Assembly (NCBI RefSeq): GCF_001613105.1
Contig: NZ_BDBS01000022.1
Location: forward strand, 1-64,000
Length of the DNA stretch: 64,000 bases
Reading direction: 5' to 3'
Source of the DNA: Nocardia pseudobrasiliensis NBRC 108224
GTDB taxonomy: Bacteria > Actinomycetota > Actinomycetes > Mycobacteriales > Mycobacteriaceae
Below the pieces are notes generated by a model, which ran no database searches, was not told the origin of the DNA, and saw only the letters and a program-made list of their open reading frames with translations. The position numbers and the translations under genes were made by a program. Positions 16,738 to 24,436 of the stretch are shown here, one piece after another. Position 1 is the first letter of the stretch, and the number at the start of each line of letters is the position of its first letter.

Positions 16738-17324
16738 CCAGCTACACCATTCCCAATGTGATCGCCCAGCATCCGCGCGGCGAGCGCATCATGGACGTCT
16801 ATTCGCATCTGCTGGCCGGGCGCATCGTCTATCTGGGCACACCGATCGATGCCGGGGTCGCCAACGCGCTCATCGCGCAACTGCTGCATCTGGACGCCGA
16901 CAGTCCGGGACAGGAGATCAGCCTCTACATCAACTGCGAGGGCGGCAACGATCTGTCGGCGATGCTGGCGATCTACGACACCATTCAGCATCTGCACGGT
17001 CCGGTGGCGACCATCTGTGTGGGCCAGGCCATCGGAGTGGGCGGGGTGCTGCTCGCGGCGGGTACGGAAGGCTATCGAGGGGTCCTGCCGCATGCCCGCG
17101 TCGTGTTGCATCAACCGGCCGCCCGTGGCCAGGGAACCATCCCCGATCTCATCCTGCAGGCCGACGAATTGGTCCGTATGCGCGCCGAGATCGAGAACAT
17201 CCTCGCCCACCACACCGGCCAGACCGTGGAGACGCTGCGCCACGACACCGACCGTGACCGCGTGTTCACCGCGCAGTCCGCGATCGACTACGGCCTGGCG
17301 GACAAGATCCTCGGGCCGCGGTGA
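16734..17324 (+). CDS. ClpP-family subunit lacking the catalytic serine (ClpP4/ClpR-like)
   Basis: A 196-aa ClpP paralogue starting at a GTG that overlaps the previous stop (GTGA). The conserved block normally reading CVGQAASMGA is CVGQAIGVGG here, so the nucleophile position (residue 101) is Gly; the codon is GGA. His126 (ARVVLHQP) and Asp175 (DTDRDRVF) are retained. The N-terminal strand and handle region are otherwise canonical. The subunit is therefore predicted to be proteolytically inactive on its own and to serve as a structural partner of the upstream subunit in a mixed ring, as ClpR does in plants and cyanobacteria. Confidence 0.87.
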   Translation: MTSYTIPNVIAQHPRGERIMDVYSHLLAGRIVYLGTPIDAGVANALIAQLLHLDADSPGQEISLYINCEGGNDLSAMLAIYDTIQHLHGPVATICVGQAIGVGGVLLAAGTEGYRGVLPHARVVLHQPAARGQGTIPDLILQADELVRMRAEIENILAHHTGQTVETLRHDTDRDRVFTAQSAIDYGLADKILGPR

Positions 17325-17325
17325 A

Positions 17326-17724
17326 TCAGGCCGCGAGCGCCAGCAGCGTCGGCGTCGTGGTGCGCCCTACGGTGGTGCGCTGCGGCGTCGCGCTGTGCTG
17401 CGGGGCCACCGGCCGCAGCAGCGCGGCGCGGCGACGGCGGCGCAGATCGTCGGCGACCTGTTCGGTCAGCCCGCCCAGCGAGGTGCCCAGCGCCCCGGCC
17501 AGGGCGGCGATCATCTCGCTCGACGGCTCCTTGCGGCCGCGTTCGATCTCGGAGAGATACTGGGGCGAAACACCCGCGCGCCCAGCGGTTTCCACGAGGG
17601 TTTCGCGCTGCTGCTGACGCAGTGTGCGCAGGCGGCTGCCGAGTACCTCGCGCCAGAGCGGTTCGCGTTCCCGCTCGTCTTCGCGTCCGCCCGGGATGGA
17701 ATGCAGTCTCGGATGCTCGGCCAT
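17326..17724 (-). CDS. XRE-family regulator, PopR/ClgR-like, with C-terminal LAA tail
   Basis: A 132-aa regulator with one helix-turn-helix (about residues 30-87): RLRTLRQQQRETLVETA, VSPQYLSEIERGRKEPSSEM and LAGALGTSL. The YLSEIERGRKEPSSE helix is the hallmark of the ClgR/PopR group, which activates clp genes. A basic linker and a disordered tail end in LLALAA, which resembles the ssrA degradation tag. In Streptomyces, PopR is turned over by ClpP1P2 through such a tail and activates clpP3-clpP4. This gene is convergent with, and one base from, a clpP pair. ClgR is the alternative name, but the adjacent clpP pair favours PopR. Confidence 0.8.
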   Translation of the reverse strand: MAEHPRLHSIPGGREDEREREPLWREVLGSRLRTLRQQQRETLVETAGRAGVSPQYLSEIERGRKEPSSEMIAALAGALGTSLGGLTEQVADDLRRRRRAALLRPVAPQHSATPQRTTVGRTTTPTLLALAA

Positions 17725-17787
17725 GCTCCGAGCCTAAGCTCGGGACCCGCTACCGCACCCACTCATTACGCTCAGGGCGTACAAAGA

Positions 17788-17860
17788 CCGCACCCCTTCC
17801 GTTGCGCCCCACTCGCTGCGAACAGGTCGAAGCGGGTGCGTGGGAACGGAAGGGGTGCGG
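17788..17860 (-). terminator. long-stem hairpin downstream of the DUF5130 gene
   Basis: A perfect 16-bp inverted repeat (17788-17803 with 17845-17860) enclosing 41 bases, which hold a weaker nested 7-bp stem. It begins 9 bases after the DUF5130 stop on the minus strand and lies 63 bases upstream of the PopR-like start. Termination is the simplest role; a large loop like this could also be a processing or protein-binding site. Confidence 0.5.
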
Positions 17861-17869
17861 AATTCGAAA

Positions 17870-18340
17870 TCAGCTGGGTCGCCCGATGGCCGCGGCCATC
17901 ACGCGCACGGCGGAGACGAGTCCGTCGATGAGCTCGCCCTGACGCAGCGAGGCGAGCGCCGCGGTGACGCCGAGCTGGCAGACGCGATCGTTGACCCGAT
18001 CGGCGACGTCGCGCCCGGAGCGCACCTCCACGGCGTGATCGTTCGGGGAGACCGCGATGAGCACCGAACGGGCCGCCTCGGGAGTCGACGGGAACAGCGC
18101 ATCGACGCCGGCGGCCGGATCCGCGCCGAGGTCACCGATGTAGATGTTGAACCGCACCTTGGTGCCGCGGGTGGCGTCGGTGAGCGCGTTGTCCATCAGC
18201 AGCCGTTCGTTGTCGTTGAACGGCGCCTCCTTGAACACGTCACCGGCCTCGTGCACACCGGACACGCGACCACTGGTGGTCACGGCCCATCCGTGCGGCA
18301 GGTCGGCCTCGACCACCGCGGGCCACTTAGAACTTGCCAC
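17870..18340 (-). CDS. DUF5130 (TPM-like) domain protein, Rv2468c-type
   Basis: A 156-aa protein matching the actinobacterial DUF5130 family, related to TPM-domain proteins. Recognisable stretches are LPHGWAVTTSGRVSGVH, RFNIYIGDLG, VLIAVSPNDHAVEVRSG and the C-terminal helix AALASLRQGELIDGLVSAVR. It overlaps by 14 bases the small gene encoding a CtaJ-like oxidase subunit. In Mycobacterium smegmatis the corresponding two genes (MSMEG_4692/4693 as I remember) encode accessory subunits found in the cytochrome bcc-aa3 supercomplex. No clear TM helix is visible. A respiratory accessory role is thus inferred from context and homology. Confidence 0.78.
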   Translation of the reverse strand: MASSKWPAVVEADLPHGWAVTTSGRVSGVHEAGDVFKEAPFNDNERLLMDNALTDATRGTKVRFNIYIGDLGADPAAGVDALFPSTPEAARSVLIAVSPNDHAVEVRSGRDVADRVNDRVCQLGVTAALASLRQGELIDGLVSAVRVMAAAIGRPS

Positions 18341-18605
18341 TTGCCCGGCCTCCGATCAGGTCCGCCCGCGCGGATTCGATTGCGGCATGGTCGCCATGCG
18401 AGGACTCTGCGTGATGGTGACCCGAACCGGTCACCTCGTCGGTCGCACTCCACAGCACCGGGTCCGCGGTCCACGTGTCGGGAAGGCTGTAGTGGACCGG
18501 CTTCTCGCCGGGCAGCGGCTTGCCGAGAAACGACAATCCGGCGATCACCGCGTAGATCACCAGCGGGATGCCGACAAAGATCAGCACTGTCTCGAGAATG
18601 CTCAC
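18327..18605 (-). CDS. ctaJ: small membrane protein, aa3-type cytochrome oxidase accessory subunit CtaJ-like
   Basis: A 92-aa protein from GTG 18605. One TM helix (ETVLIFVGIPLVIYAVIAG) is followed by FLGKPLPGEKPVHYSLPDTW, the signature of the small actinobacterial protein annotated as oxidase subunit CtaJ, then a His-rich segment and a short tail. It overlaps the downstream DUF5130 gene and precedes it in the same operon, as in mycobacteria. I cannot settle which of the two partners carries the letter I or J in the literature. Confidence 0.65.
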   Translation of the reverse strand: MSILETVLIFVGIPLVIYAVIAGLSFLGKPLPGEKPVHYSLPDTWTADPVLWSATDEVTGSGHHHAESSHGDHAAIESARADLIGGRASGKF

Positions 18606-18675
18606 GATCCAACGGTAGACGATGGGCCCGACGGCGCAATCCACCGGTGAGCTCCCGCGCGCCCGTGTCGCCCTC

Positions 18676-20268
18676 TCACACCAGCCAGGCCGCGGCGTTG
18701 GCGGGCAGCTGACGTCCCTCGATCGGCGCGCTGGCCAGCAGCACCTCGCCCGGCGGCAGCGGAATCGGGGCATCGGTGGCGTTGAGCGCGCAGATCAGTC
18801 CGCCGCCGCGGCGGAAGGCCAGACATCCCGGCGGGCTGCCGTACCAGTCCAGACTCGTCCCGGCGAACTCCGGCCGCAGCGAACGCAATTCGATCGCCAT
18901 TCGATACAGCGACAGCGTCGAGTTCAGCCGCTCGAGCTGGGTTTCGATGGTCAGCTCGGCCCACTGCGGCGGGATCGGCAGCCAGGACCGCGGCGCGGCG
19001 GTGAAGCCGAACGGGGGCCGATCGCCCTCCCAGGGAATCGGCACCCGGCAGCCGTCGCGGCCGCGTTCGGTGTGGTTCGAGCGCTCCCACACCGGATCCT
19101 GCAGCACGTCCTCGGGTAGGTCGTCGACATTCGGCAGGCCGAGTTCGGCGCCGTTGTAGATGAACACCGCGCCCGGCAGCGCCAGTTCCAGGAGGATCAT
19201 CGCCCGGGCACGGTCCACCCCGACCGCGCCGCCGCCGTAGCGGGTGACCTCGCGTTCGACGTCGTGATTGGACAGCGTCCAGGTCGCGCTGGCGCCGACC
19301 CAGGTCACCGCCTGCATCGAATTGTCGATGGCCGCACGGATTTTCGCGGCTTCGAAGGGTGTTTCGGCGAGTTTGAAGTTGAAGGCCAGATGCAGTTCGT
19401 CCGGGCGGAGGTACTCGCCGAAGCGGACGTTGTCGTTGACCCAGACCTCGCCGATCGATACCGCGGCCGGATATTCGTCGATCACCTTGCGGATGCGGCG
19501 GTGGATGTCGTGCACGCCCGGGTTGTTGAACCGGTAATCGTCGTCGTCGAGTTTGAACATGCCCGACGGGACCGGATCCATATCGGGCAGGCCGGGCGGT
19601 TTGGCCATGCCGTGGGCGACATCGATGCGGAAACCGTCGATGCCGCGATCCAGCCAGAAGCGCAGGGTCTTCTCGAAATCGGCGAGGACCTCGGGATTCT
19701 CCCAGTTCAGATCCGGTTGTTCGGGGGCGAAGATATGCATGTACCACTGACCGGGGCGGCCATCGGATTCGGTGACGCGAGACCAGGCCGGACCGCCGAA
19801 GATACTGGGCCAGTTGTTGGGTGGCAGCGCACCGTCGGGGCCGCGGCCGTCACGGAAGATGTAGCGCGCCCGGGCCGCACTACCCGGCTCCGACGCCAGC
19901 GCCTCGACGAACCACGGATGCCGCTCGCTGGTGTGATTGGGCACCAGGTCCATCGTGACGCGGATGCGCCGGTCGTGTGCCTCGGCGATCAGCTCGTCGA
20001 GCACCGCGAGGTCGCCGAACAGCGGGTCGATATCGCGAGGATCGCTGACGTCGTAGCCGCCATCGGCCATCGGTGAACGCATCACCGGGCAGATCCACAG
20101 GGCGTCGATGCCGAGCAGCTCCAGATATCCGAGCCGATCGCGCAGGCCACCGAGGTCACCCACGCCGTCGCCGGACGAGTCCGCGAACGAGCGGGGATAG
20201 ACCTGGTAGAACACCGCCGACCGCCACCACGGGTCGACGGGAGAGGCCCCGGCTGATGAAGGTGTCAC
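18676..20268 (-). CDS. aglA: GH13 alpha-glucosidase
   Basis: A 530-aa cytosolic alpha-glucosidase hydrolysing alpha-1,4-linked malto-oligosaccharides or related glucosides. GH13 regions are clear: VFYQVYPRSFADSSGDGVGD, MDLVPNHTS, GFRIDVAHG (nucleophile Asp), SIGEVW (acid/base Glu) and LSNHDVER (transition-state Asp). It matches M. tuberculosis Rv2471 by position beside glbO. I choose the GTG at 20268. It has no Shine-Dalgarno sequence, but TATTAG lies 5 bases upstream at the -10 distance, so a leaderless transcript is likely. An ATG at 20337 would add a non-conserved 23-residue leader. Confidence 0.9.
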   Translation of the reverse strand: MTPSSAGASPVDPWWRSAVFYQVYPRSFADSSGDGVGDLGGLRDRLGYLELLGIDALWICPVMRSPMADGGYDVSDPRDIDPLFGDLAVLDELIAEAHDRRIRVTMDLVPNHTSERHPWFVEALASEPGSAARARYIFRDGRGPDGALPPNNWPSIFGGPAWSRVTESDGRPGQWYMHIFAPEQPDLNWENPEVLADFEKTLRFWLDRGIDGFRIDVAHGMAKPPGLPDMDPVPSGMFKLDDDDYRFNNPGVHDIHRRIRKVIDEYPAAVSIGEVWVNDNVRFGEYLRPDELHLAFNFKLAETPFEAAKIRAAIDNSMQAVTWVGASATWTLSNHDVEREVTRYGGGAVGVDRARAMILLELALPGAVFIYNGAELGLPNVDDLPEDVLQDPVWERSNHTERGRDGCRVPIPWEGDRPPFGFTAAPRSWLPIPPQWAELTIETQLERLNSTLSLYRMAIELRSLRPEFAGTSLDWYGSPPGCLAFRRGGGLICALNATDAPIPLPPGEVLLASAPIEGRQLPANAAAWLV

Positions 20269-20402
20269 AAAAGCTAATAGTGCCAAAGATTTCCGTTGAA
20301 AGCCCCCCGAGCGAGCGACTCGAGCGATATGGAGCAAATATTCAGCAGGCGGGGTGGTTCACCGGAAACCCTCTGGGCTGCAGGGGGATTTACGCAATAC
20401 CG

Positions 20403-20810
20403 TCAGAAGGGCGCGTTCATGAGCGAATTCGCCGCCATCTCCAAGTAGTCGAGCAGCGCCCGCCGATGCTCGTCATCGAGCACCTCCGGCTCGATCTCGG
20501 CGACCGCGATCCGCATGCACCGCAGCCACGCGTCCCGCTCGATCGGCCCGATTCGGAAGGGCATGTGCCGCATCCGCAGTCGCGGATGCCCCCGCTCATC
20601 GGAGTACGTCCGAGGCCCGCCCCAGTACTGCTCGAGAAACATCCGCAACCGCCGCTCGGCGGGCCCCAGATCCTCCTCGGGATACAGCGGCCGCAACACC
20701 TCGTCCCCCGCCACCTCCCGATAGAAGGCCGCCACCAGCCGCCGAAACGTCTCGGCCCCACCAACCGCCTCATAAAAGGAAGTAGCCGTCTGCTCGCCCG
20801 AACCCATCAA
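20403..20810 (-). CDS. glbO: group II truncated hemoglobin
   Basis: A 135-aa trHbO. The distal-side motif AFYREV (Tyr B10), LEQYWGGP (Tyr CD1), the proximal His in [11 protein letters not shown] and Trp G8 in RDAWLRCM match the group II signature. These proteins bind O2 tightly and have been linked to respiration and protection from reactive oxygen and nitrogen species. It lies upstream of aglA on the same strand with a 134-base gap, the order of Rv2470/Rv2471 in mirror orientation. The first codons MMGSGEQ leave a choice of two ATGs, with no functional consequence. Confidence 0.93.
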   Translation of the reverse strand: MMGSGEQTATSFYEAVGGAETFRRLVAAFYREVAGDEVLRPLYPEEDLGPAERRLRMFLEQYWGGPRTYSDERGHPRLRMRHMPFRIGPIERDAWLRCMRIAVAEIEPEVLDDEHRRALLDYLEMAANSLMNAPF

Positions 20811-21226
20811 CCCTCAAATCCGTCTAGTAGCCATCCCCACGTCCCGCTCCATTGTGCCCGCCTCCCCACTCCCAACGAACCATCCCGGCCTCCGGCCGGG
20901 AAAATGAGGGGCTCCACCGAGCACCGGGGACACGAGGACGGGGACCGTGCGCGGGCGGGTGGGGATGTCCTGGCAACAAGTTGGCACCCAATCGGGACCG
21001 GATTGTGCTCGGCGTAGGGGGTGGGGGTCGGCATCCTGAGATCACCAGTTGAGGACGCGGAATCAGGCAGCCGGTACATACCACCCCCGGGTTTAACCGC
21101 CCGTTCACGAACACCACAGACGGAATGTGTCAAATCAGCTGGCAAAGGTAGCGGTTCCATGGTCAACTGGGTGGCAGTGTCTGCCCAGATACCACACGAA
21201 CCGGACAATACGAATTCGGGGTTCCC
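20811..21226. other. divergent intergenic region, glbO / HNH endonuclease
   Basis: About 415 bases between divergent genes. A 7-bp stem CCCGGCC/GGCCGGG sits at 20884-20900, close to the glbO start. I see no open frame with convincing coding character. Both promoters must lie here. The first part of the annotated HNH gene (to about 21410) is also poorly conserved-looking, so the noncoding region could be longer. Confidence 0.45.
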
Positions 21227-21919
21227 ATGAAGCAGCGGCACGGCGCCCGGTCACACGAGGCCAGAACACATCGACAACTCCAGCCCGCCGACGTCCACAA
21301 TCGTGGGTCGGGGGCTACTCCGCTGCATGTCGTAACCGAGAAACATAGTTGTCCGGGTGCTCTCCAGCACCGATCTACCGAATCCCCGCCGAGCGTCGCG
21401 CCTTGGGTCAAGCGCCGGGTGTTGCTTCTGAACGCCACCTACGAGCCGCTGACCGCCCTGCCCGCGCGCCGCGCCATCGTCTTGCTCATCTGTGACAAGG
21501 CCGATCCCGTTCATCACAATCCCGAGGGCCCGGTGGTCCACTCCGCCGGCGAATCGGTGGCCCTGCCGTCGGTGATCCGCCTGCGCAATTACGTCCGAGT
21601 GCCCTACCGCGCCCGCGTACCGATGACCCGGGCCGCGCTCATGCACCGCGATCGCTACCGCTGCGCCTACTGCGGCGGCAAGGCCGAGACCATCGATCAC
21701 GTCATTCCGCGCAGCCGCGGCGGCGCGCACGCGTGGGAGAACTGCGTGGCGTCCTGCGCGCCGTGTAACCACCGCAAGGCCGACAAACTGCTCAGCGAGC
21801 TGGGCTGGACCCTGCACCACCCGCTGGTCTCGCCCAAGGGTCCGCACTGGCGACTGTTGTCCACCACCGCGGATCTCGATCCGGTGTGGTTGCAGTACCT
21901 CGGCGAGGGCGCGGCCTAA
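21227..21919 (+). CDS. HNH endonuclease
   Basis: The conserved part starts at KRRVLLLNATYEPLTALPAR and carries a complete HNH motif with zinc cysteines: CAYCGGKAETIDHVIPRSRG, then a WENCVASCAPCNHRK block. It ends with PKGPHWRLLSTTADLD and YLGEGAA, as in mycobacterial homologues of Rv2469c. The cellular target is unknown; the family is near-universal in actinobacteria and is not obviously mobile. The ATG at 21227 gives 230 aa, but the first 60 residues look unlike the family. The GTG inside KRRVLLLN (about 21419) is an alternative start. The stop overlaps the convergent MarR gene by 4 bases. Confidence 0.82.
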   Translation: MKQRHGARSHEARTHRQLQPADVHNRGSGATPLHVVTEKHSCPGALQHRSTESPPSVAPWVKRRVLLLNATYEPLTALPARRAIVLLICDKADPVHHNPEGPVVHSAGESVALPSVIRLRNYVRVPYRARVPMTRAALMHRDRYRCAYCGGKAETIDHVIPRSRGGAHAWENCVASCAPCNHRKADKLLSELGWTLHHPLVSPKGPHWRLLSTTADLDPVWLQYLGEGAA

Positions 21920-22359
21920 GTCGGTAAGCCGGCCTCGGCCGCCAGCGCGCCGAGCGCCCGATGCAGGGCCGCGCGATCCTTGGCGCTCAACGGCGCCATG
22001 AGTTCCGCATCGATCGCGCGCGCCTCACGTTCACACCGTTCCAGCAGCGTGCGCCCATGCGCGGTGAGCTTCAGCACCTGACGTCGACGGTCATCGATAT
22101 CGCGCACGCGCTCGATCGCGCCCAGCCGCTCGAGGTGATCGGCCAGGGCGACGACCAGACTCGGTGCCACCTCCATCCGGCCGGCCAACTCCTGCTGCGA
22201 GGCCGCCGCGCCGTGATCCAACGCGGCGAGCAGGCCCGCATGCTTGGGCTTGAGGTCATGTGCCGCAAGGCGTTCGGCGAATCGGTCGGCGGTCCGAGTG
22301 CCGAGGACCCCCAGCCGGAAGGCCAGCGTCGCGGGCAGGCCGGTCTTGACTTCGTTCAC
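21916..22359 (-). CDS. MarR-family transcriptional regulator
   Basis: A 147-aa winged-helix regulator from GTG 22359. The recognition region reads ASQQELAGRMEVAPSLVVAL, and the wing DIDDRRRQVLKLTAHGRTLL is a classic MarR wing. It is divergent from a small membrane protein gene 59 bases away, and that AT-rich gap (22360-22418) should hold its operator. MarR proteins usually repress such a neighbour and respond to a phenolic or hydrophobic ligand. Confidence 0.87.
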   Translation of the reverse strand: MNEVKTGLPATLAFRLGVLGTRTADRFAERLAAHDLKPKHAGLLAALDHGAAASQQELAGRMEVAPSLVVALADHLERLGAIERVRDIDDRRRQVLKLTAHGRTLLERCEREARAIDAELMAPLSAKDRAALHRALGALAAEAGLPT

Positions 22360-22418
22360 GAGCCTGATGATACTTCGATCAAATAATTCAGAATGTGAAC
22401 GATTCAGGACGTGATCCA

Positions 22419-22778
22419 ATGACCGCGTACACCGCTGTCGCCCTGGCCAATGCCGCTGTCGCGCTCGTCTCGGGAGTGTCGAGCATCCTCGGCATGACCC
22501 GCCCCGCACTGCTGACCCACGAGGGCGCGGTGACATCCGGAACGATGTTCTTCGCGTGGGCTTACGGCGCCCGCGCGCTGCCGTTGAGCGTGGTCATGCT
22601 GGTAATGCTCGCCGCGAATATTCGGCAGGGGCTGGTCCCGATCCTGGTGATCGCGGGCCTGGCACAGATCGGCGACGCCGCCATCGGCGCGGTCCGGGGC
22701 AACCGGCCCATGGTGATCAGCTGCCTCGTCCTGACCGCGATACATTTGCCGTCGGCCTGGTGGCTCGCCGTTCGATGA
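22419..22778 (+). CDS. small four-helix membrane protein (DUF4267-like)
   Basis: A 119-aa integral membrane protein with four predicted helices: about residues 3-25, 43-66, 70-90 and 97-117. The motif AYGARALPLSVVMLV and IAGLAQIGDAAIGAVRG resemble the DUF4267 group that is often paired with MarR regulators. I use the ATG at 22419, preceded by AGGACGTG, rather than a GTG at 22395 without a ribosome site. The likely function is drug or solvent resistance or an oxidoreductase-associated role; neither is demonstrated. Confidence 0.7.
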   Translation: MTAYTAVALANAAVALVSGVSSILGMTRPALLTHEGAVTSGTMFFAWAYGARALPLSVVMLVMLAANIRQGLVPILVIAGLAQIGDAAIGAVRGNRPMVISCLVLTAIHLPSAWWLAVR

Positions 22779-22794
22779 ACGAGACCGTTGCCGC

Positions 22795-23367
22795 TCAGCC
22801 GTATTCGCTGGCCTGAATCCCCCACGTCCCCGGTTCGAGCGCCGAGAAGATGTGCGGCTGATCGCCCGGATACCGAATGTAGTCACCCGGCCGCAGCTCC
22901 ACCGGCGCGTCATCCGGCCCCACCAGTGCGCGGCCCGCGGCGAGAATGACGTGCTCGATCTCACCGTGCAGATGTGGTTCGGATTCTCGAGCCTGTCCGG
23001 GCTCCGCCGAGACCAGGTAGATATCGCGGCGGGCATTGGGCGGACAGGCCGCGAGCAGCGTCGCGTGATAGTTCGCATGCGCCGACGCCAGTACCGGCCC
23101 CTCCCCCGCGCGAATCACCTGCACCTGCGGGCGCGGCGGATCCAGCAATCGGGAGAACGGAATTCCCAGCGCGACGCACAGCGCCCACAGTGTTTCGATG
23201 CTCGGATTCCCGGTGCCCGATTCCAATTGCGACAGTGTGGATTTCGCCACACCCGCGCGGCGGGCGACCTCGGTCAGCGACATGCCCGAACGCGCGCGCT
23301 CGCGGCGCAGCGCGGCGGCGATGGCCTCCTGCGGTGGCGCGGACTGCGCGCTGTCGTGCTCGGTCAT
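22795..23367 (-). CDS. XRE-family regulator with C-terminal cupin domain
   Basis: A 190-aa regulator. The N-terminal HTH (residues 14-68) includes SLTEVARRAGVAKSTLSQLE. The cupin domain includes HLHGEIEHVILAAGRALVG and ELRPGDYIRYPGDQPHIF. This architecture senses a small ligand in the cupin barrel. The gene is divergent from azlC with 57 bases between start codons, so it is the likely regulator of azlCD; related XRE-cupin proteins control azlC-type exporters. A second, unrelated XRE-cupin gene lies at 54.5 kb. Confidence 0.88.
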   Translation of the reverse strand: MTEHDSAQSAPPQEAIAAALRRERARSGMSLTEVARRAGVAKSTLSQLESGTGNPSIETLWALCVALGIPFSRLLDPPRPQVQVIRAGEGPVLASAHANYHATLLAACPPNARRDIYLVSAEPGQARESEPHLHGEIEHVILAAGRALVGPDDAPVELRPGDYIRYPGDQPHIFSALEPGTWGIQASEYG

Positions 23368-23424
23368 AGTGGGTTCAGACAGTACCTCGGTGTGGGGAAT
23401 CCTCGTTGACGAACTCCGCTTCGG

Positions 23425-24396
23425 ATGTTCACTATAGAAGACGTGCGTTCGATATGGCGAACACTGGATCGCAGTGACCTGACCGGAATCGCGGCCGTCT
23501 GTCTGGCGGTCGGCATCATCGGCGTTTCCTACGGCGCGAGCACCGTGACCGCGGGTTTGCCCGCCTGGCTGCCGATTCTGCTGAGCGTGCTGGTACTCGC
23601 GGGCGGCGCGGAGTTCCTGTTCGTCGGCATCGTAGCGGCCGGCGGCAGCCTGGTGGCCGCAGTACTGGTCGGCCTGGTGGTCAATGCCCGCCACCTGCCC
23701 TACGGTCTGGCCCTGCCCGAGGTGGTCGGCACCGGCTGGCGTCGCCTACTCGGCACACACGTGATGAACGACGAGGCGGTCGCCCTGGCCCTGGCCGAAC
23801 CCGACCGCGACCGCCGTCACGCCCGCTACTGGCTCTGCGGTTTCGGCGTCCTGCTGGCCTGGCCGCTCGGCGCGGCACTGGGCGTGGCGATCGGCGCCAC
23901 GGTCCCCGACCCGTCGCGCTTCGGCCTGGACGCGGTCTTCCCGGCGGTCCTGCTGGCCCTGGCCGTTCCCGCCCTGCGCGACAAGGCAACCCGCCGCGCC
24001 GTGGTGGTTGGCGCGGCCATCGCGGCCGTCACCGCCCCGTTCCTCGCGGCGGGCATACCGGTCCTGTTGGCTCTCCCGGCCGCACTACTGGCCTACAACC
24101 GCCAACGATTCGACGAGACGATCGGAAACGAGAGTTCGGATGAGCAGAGCGCGGAGCGGACGGGCAGAGAACGAGATAACGCGTCCGGTTCGGAAAGGGA
24201 AAGCCCTGCGGGGCAACAGGGCTGGCTGGCTGCAGCTCCGCAGGAGCGGGGCGAGGCACTCGAAAGCGCGGCGATCCAAGCGGACCGGGATATGGACGAG
24301 CGCTTCCACACCGAGCAGGTCTGGGACGACAGCGCCGTAACGACTGAACGAGAGCTCGCGCGATTCGGCTCGAACACGCGGGACGGATCCGAGTGA
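23425..24396 (+). CDS. azlC: AzlC-family branched-chain amino acid permease subunit with charged C-terminal tail
   Basis: The large subunit of an AzlCD exporter. Hydrophobic segments fill residues 20-230, and FGVSYG-like IIGVSYGAS, GGAEFLFVG and NARHLPYGLAL are family motifs. The protein continues for about 90 highly charged residues that the family normally lacks; the DNA coding this tail contains a 7-bp stem at 24202-24223. The start is either ATG 23425 or GTG 23443; TATAGA (23433-23438) sits just before the GTG at leaderless distance. Divergent from the XRE-cupin regulator and followed by azlD. Confidence 0.85.
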   Translation: MFTIEDVRSIWRTLDRSDLTGIAAVCLAVGIIGVSYGASTVTAGLPAWLPILLSVLVLAGGAEFLFVGIVAAGGSLVAAVLVGLVVNARHLPYGLALPEVVGTGWRRLLGTHVMNDEAVALALAEPDRDRRHARYWLCGFGVLLAWPLGAALGVAIGATVPDPSRFGLDAVFPAVLLALAVPALRDKATRRAVVVGAAIAAVTAPFLAAGIPVLLALPAALLAYNRQRFDETIGNESSDEQSAERTGRERDNASGSERESPAGQQGWLAAAPQERGEALESAAIQADRDMDERFHTEQVWDDSAVTTERELARFGSNTRDGSE

Positions 24397-24436
24397 TGTT
24401 CGCGGATAACAACTTTCGATCGATAGGCGAACGGCG

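Noticed and set aside
20883-20901. Hairpin TCCCGGCC...GGCCGGGA as a terminator
   Set aside because: It lies upstream of both divergent genes, and the A-run is on the wrong side for either direction.
23406-23438. TTGACG ... TATAGA as a sigma-70 promoter of azlC
   Set aside because: The spacing between hexamers is about 21 bases, too long. TATAGA alone may serve a GTG start at 23443.
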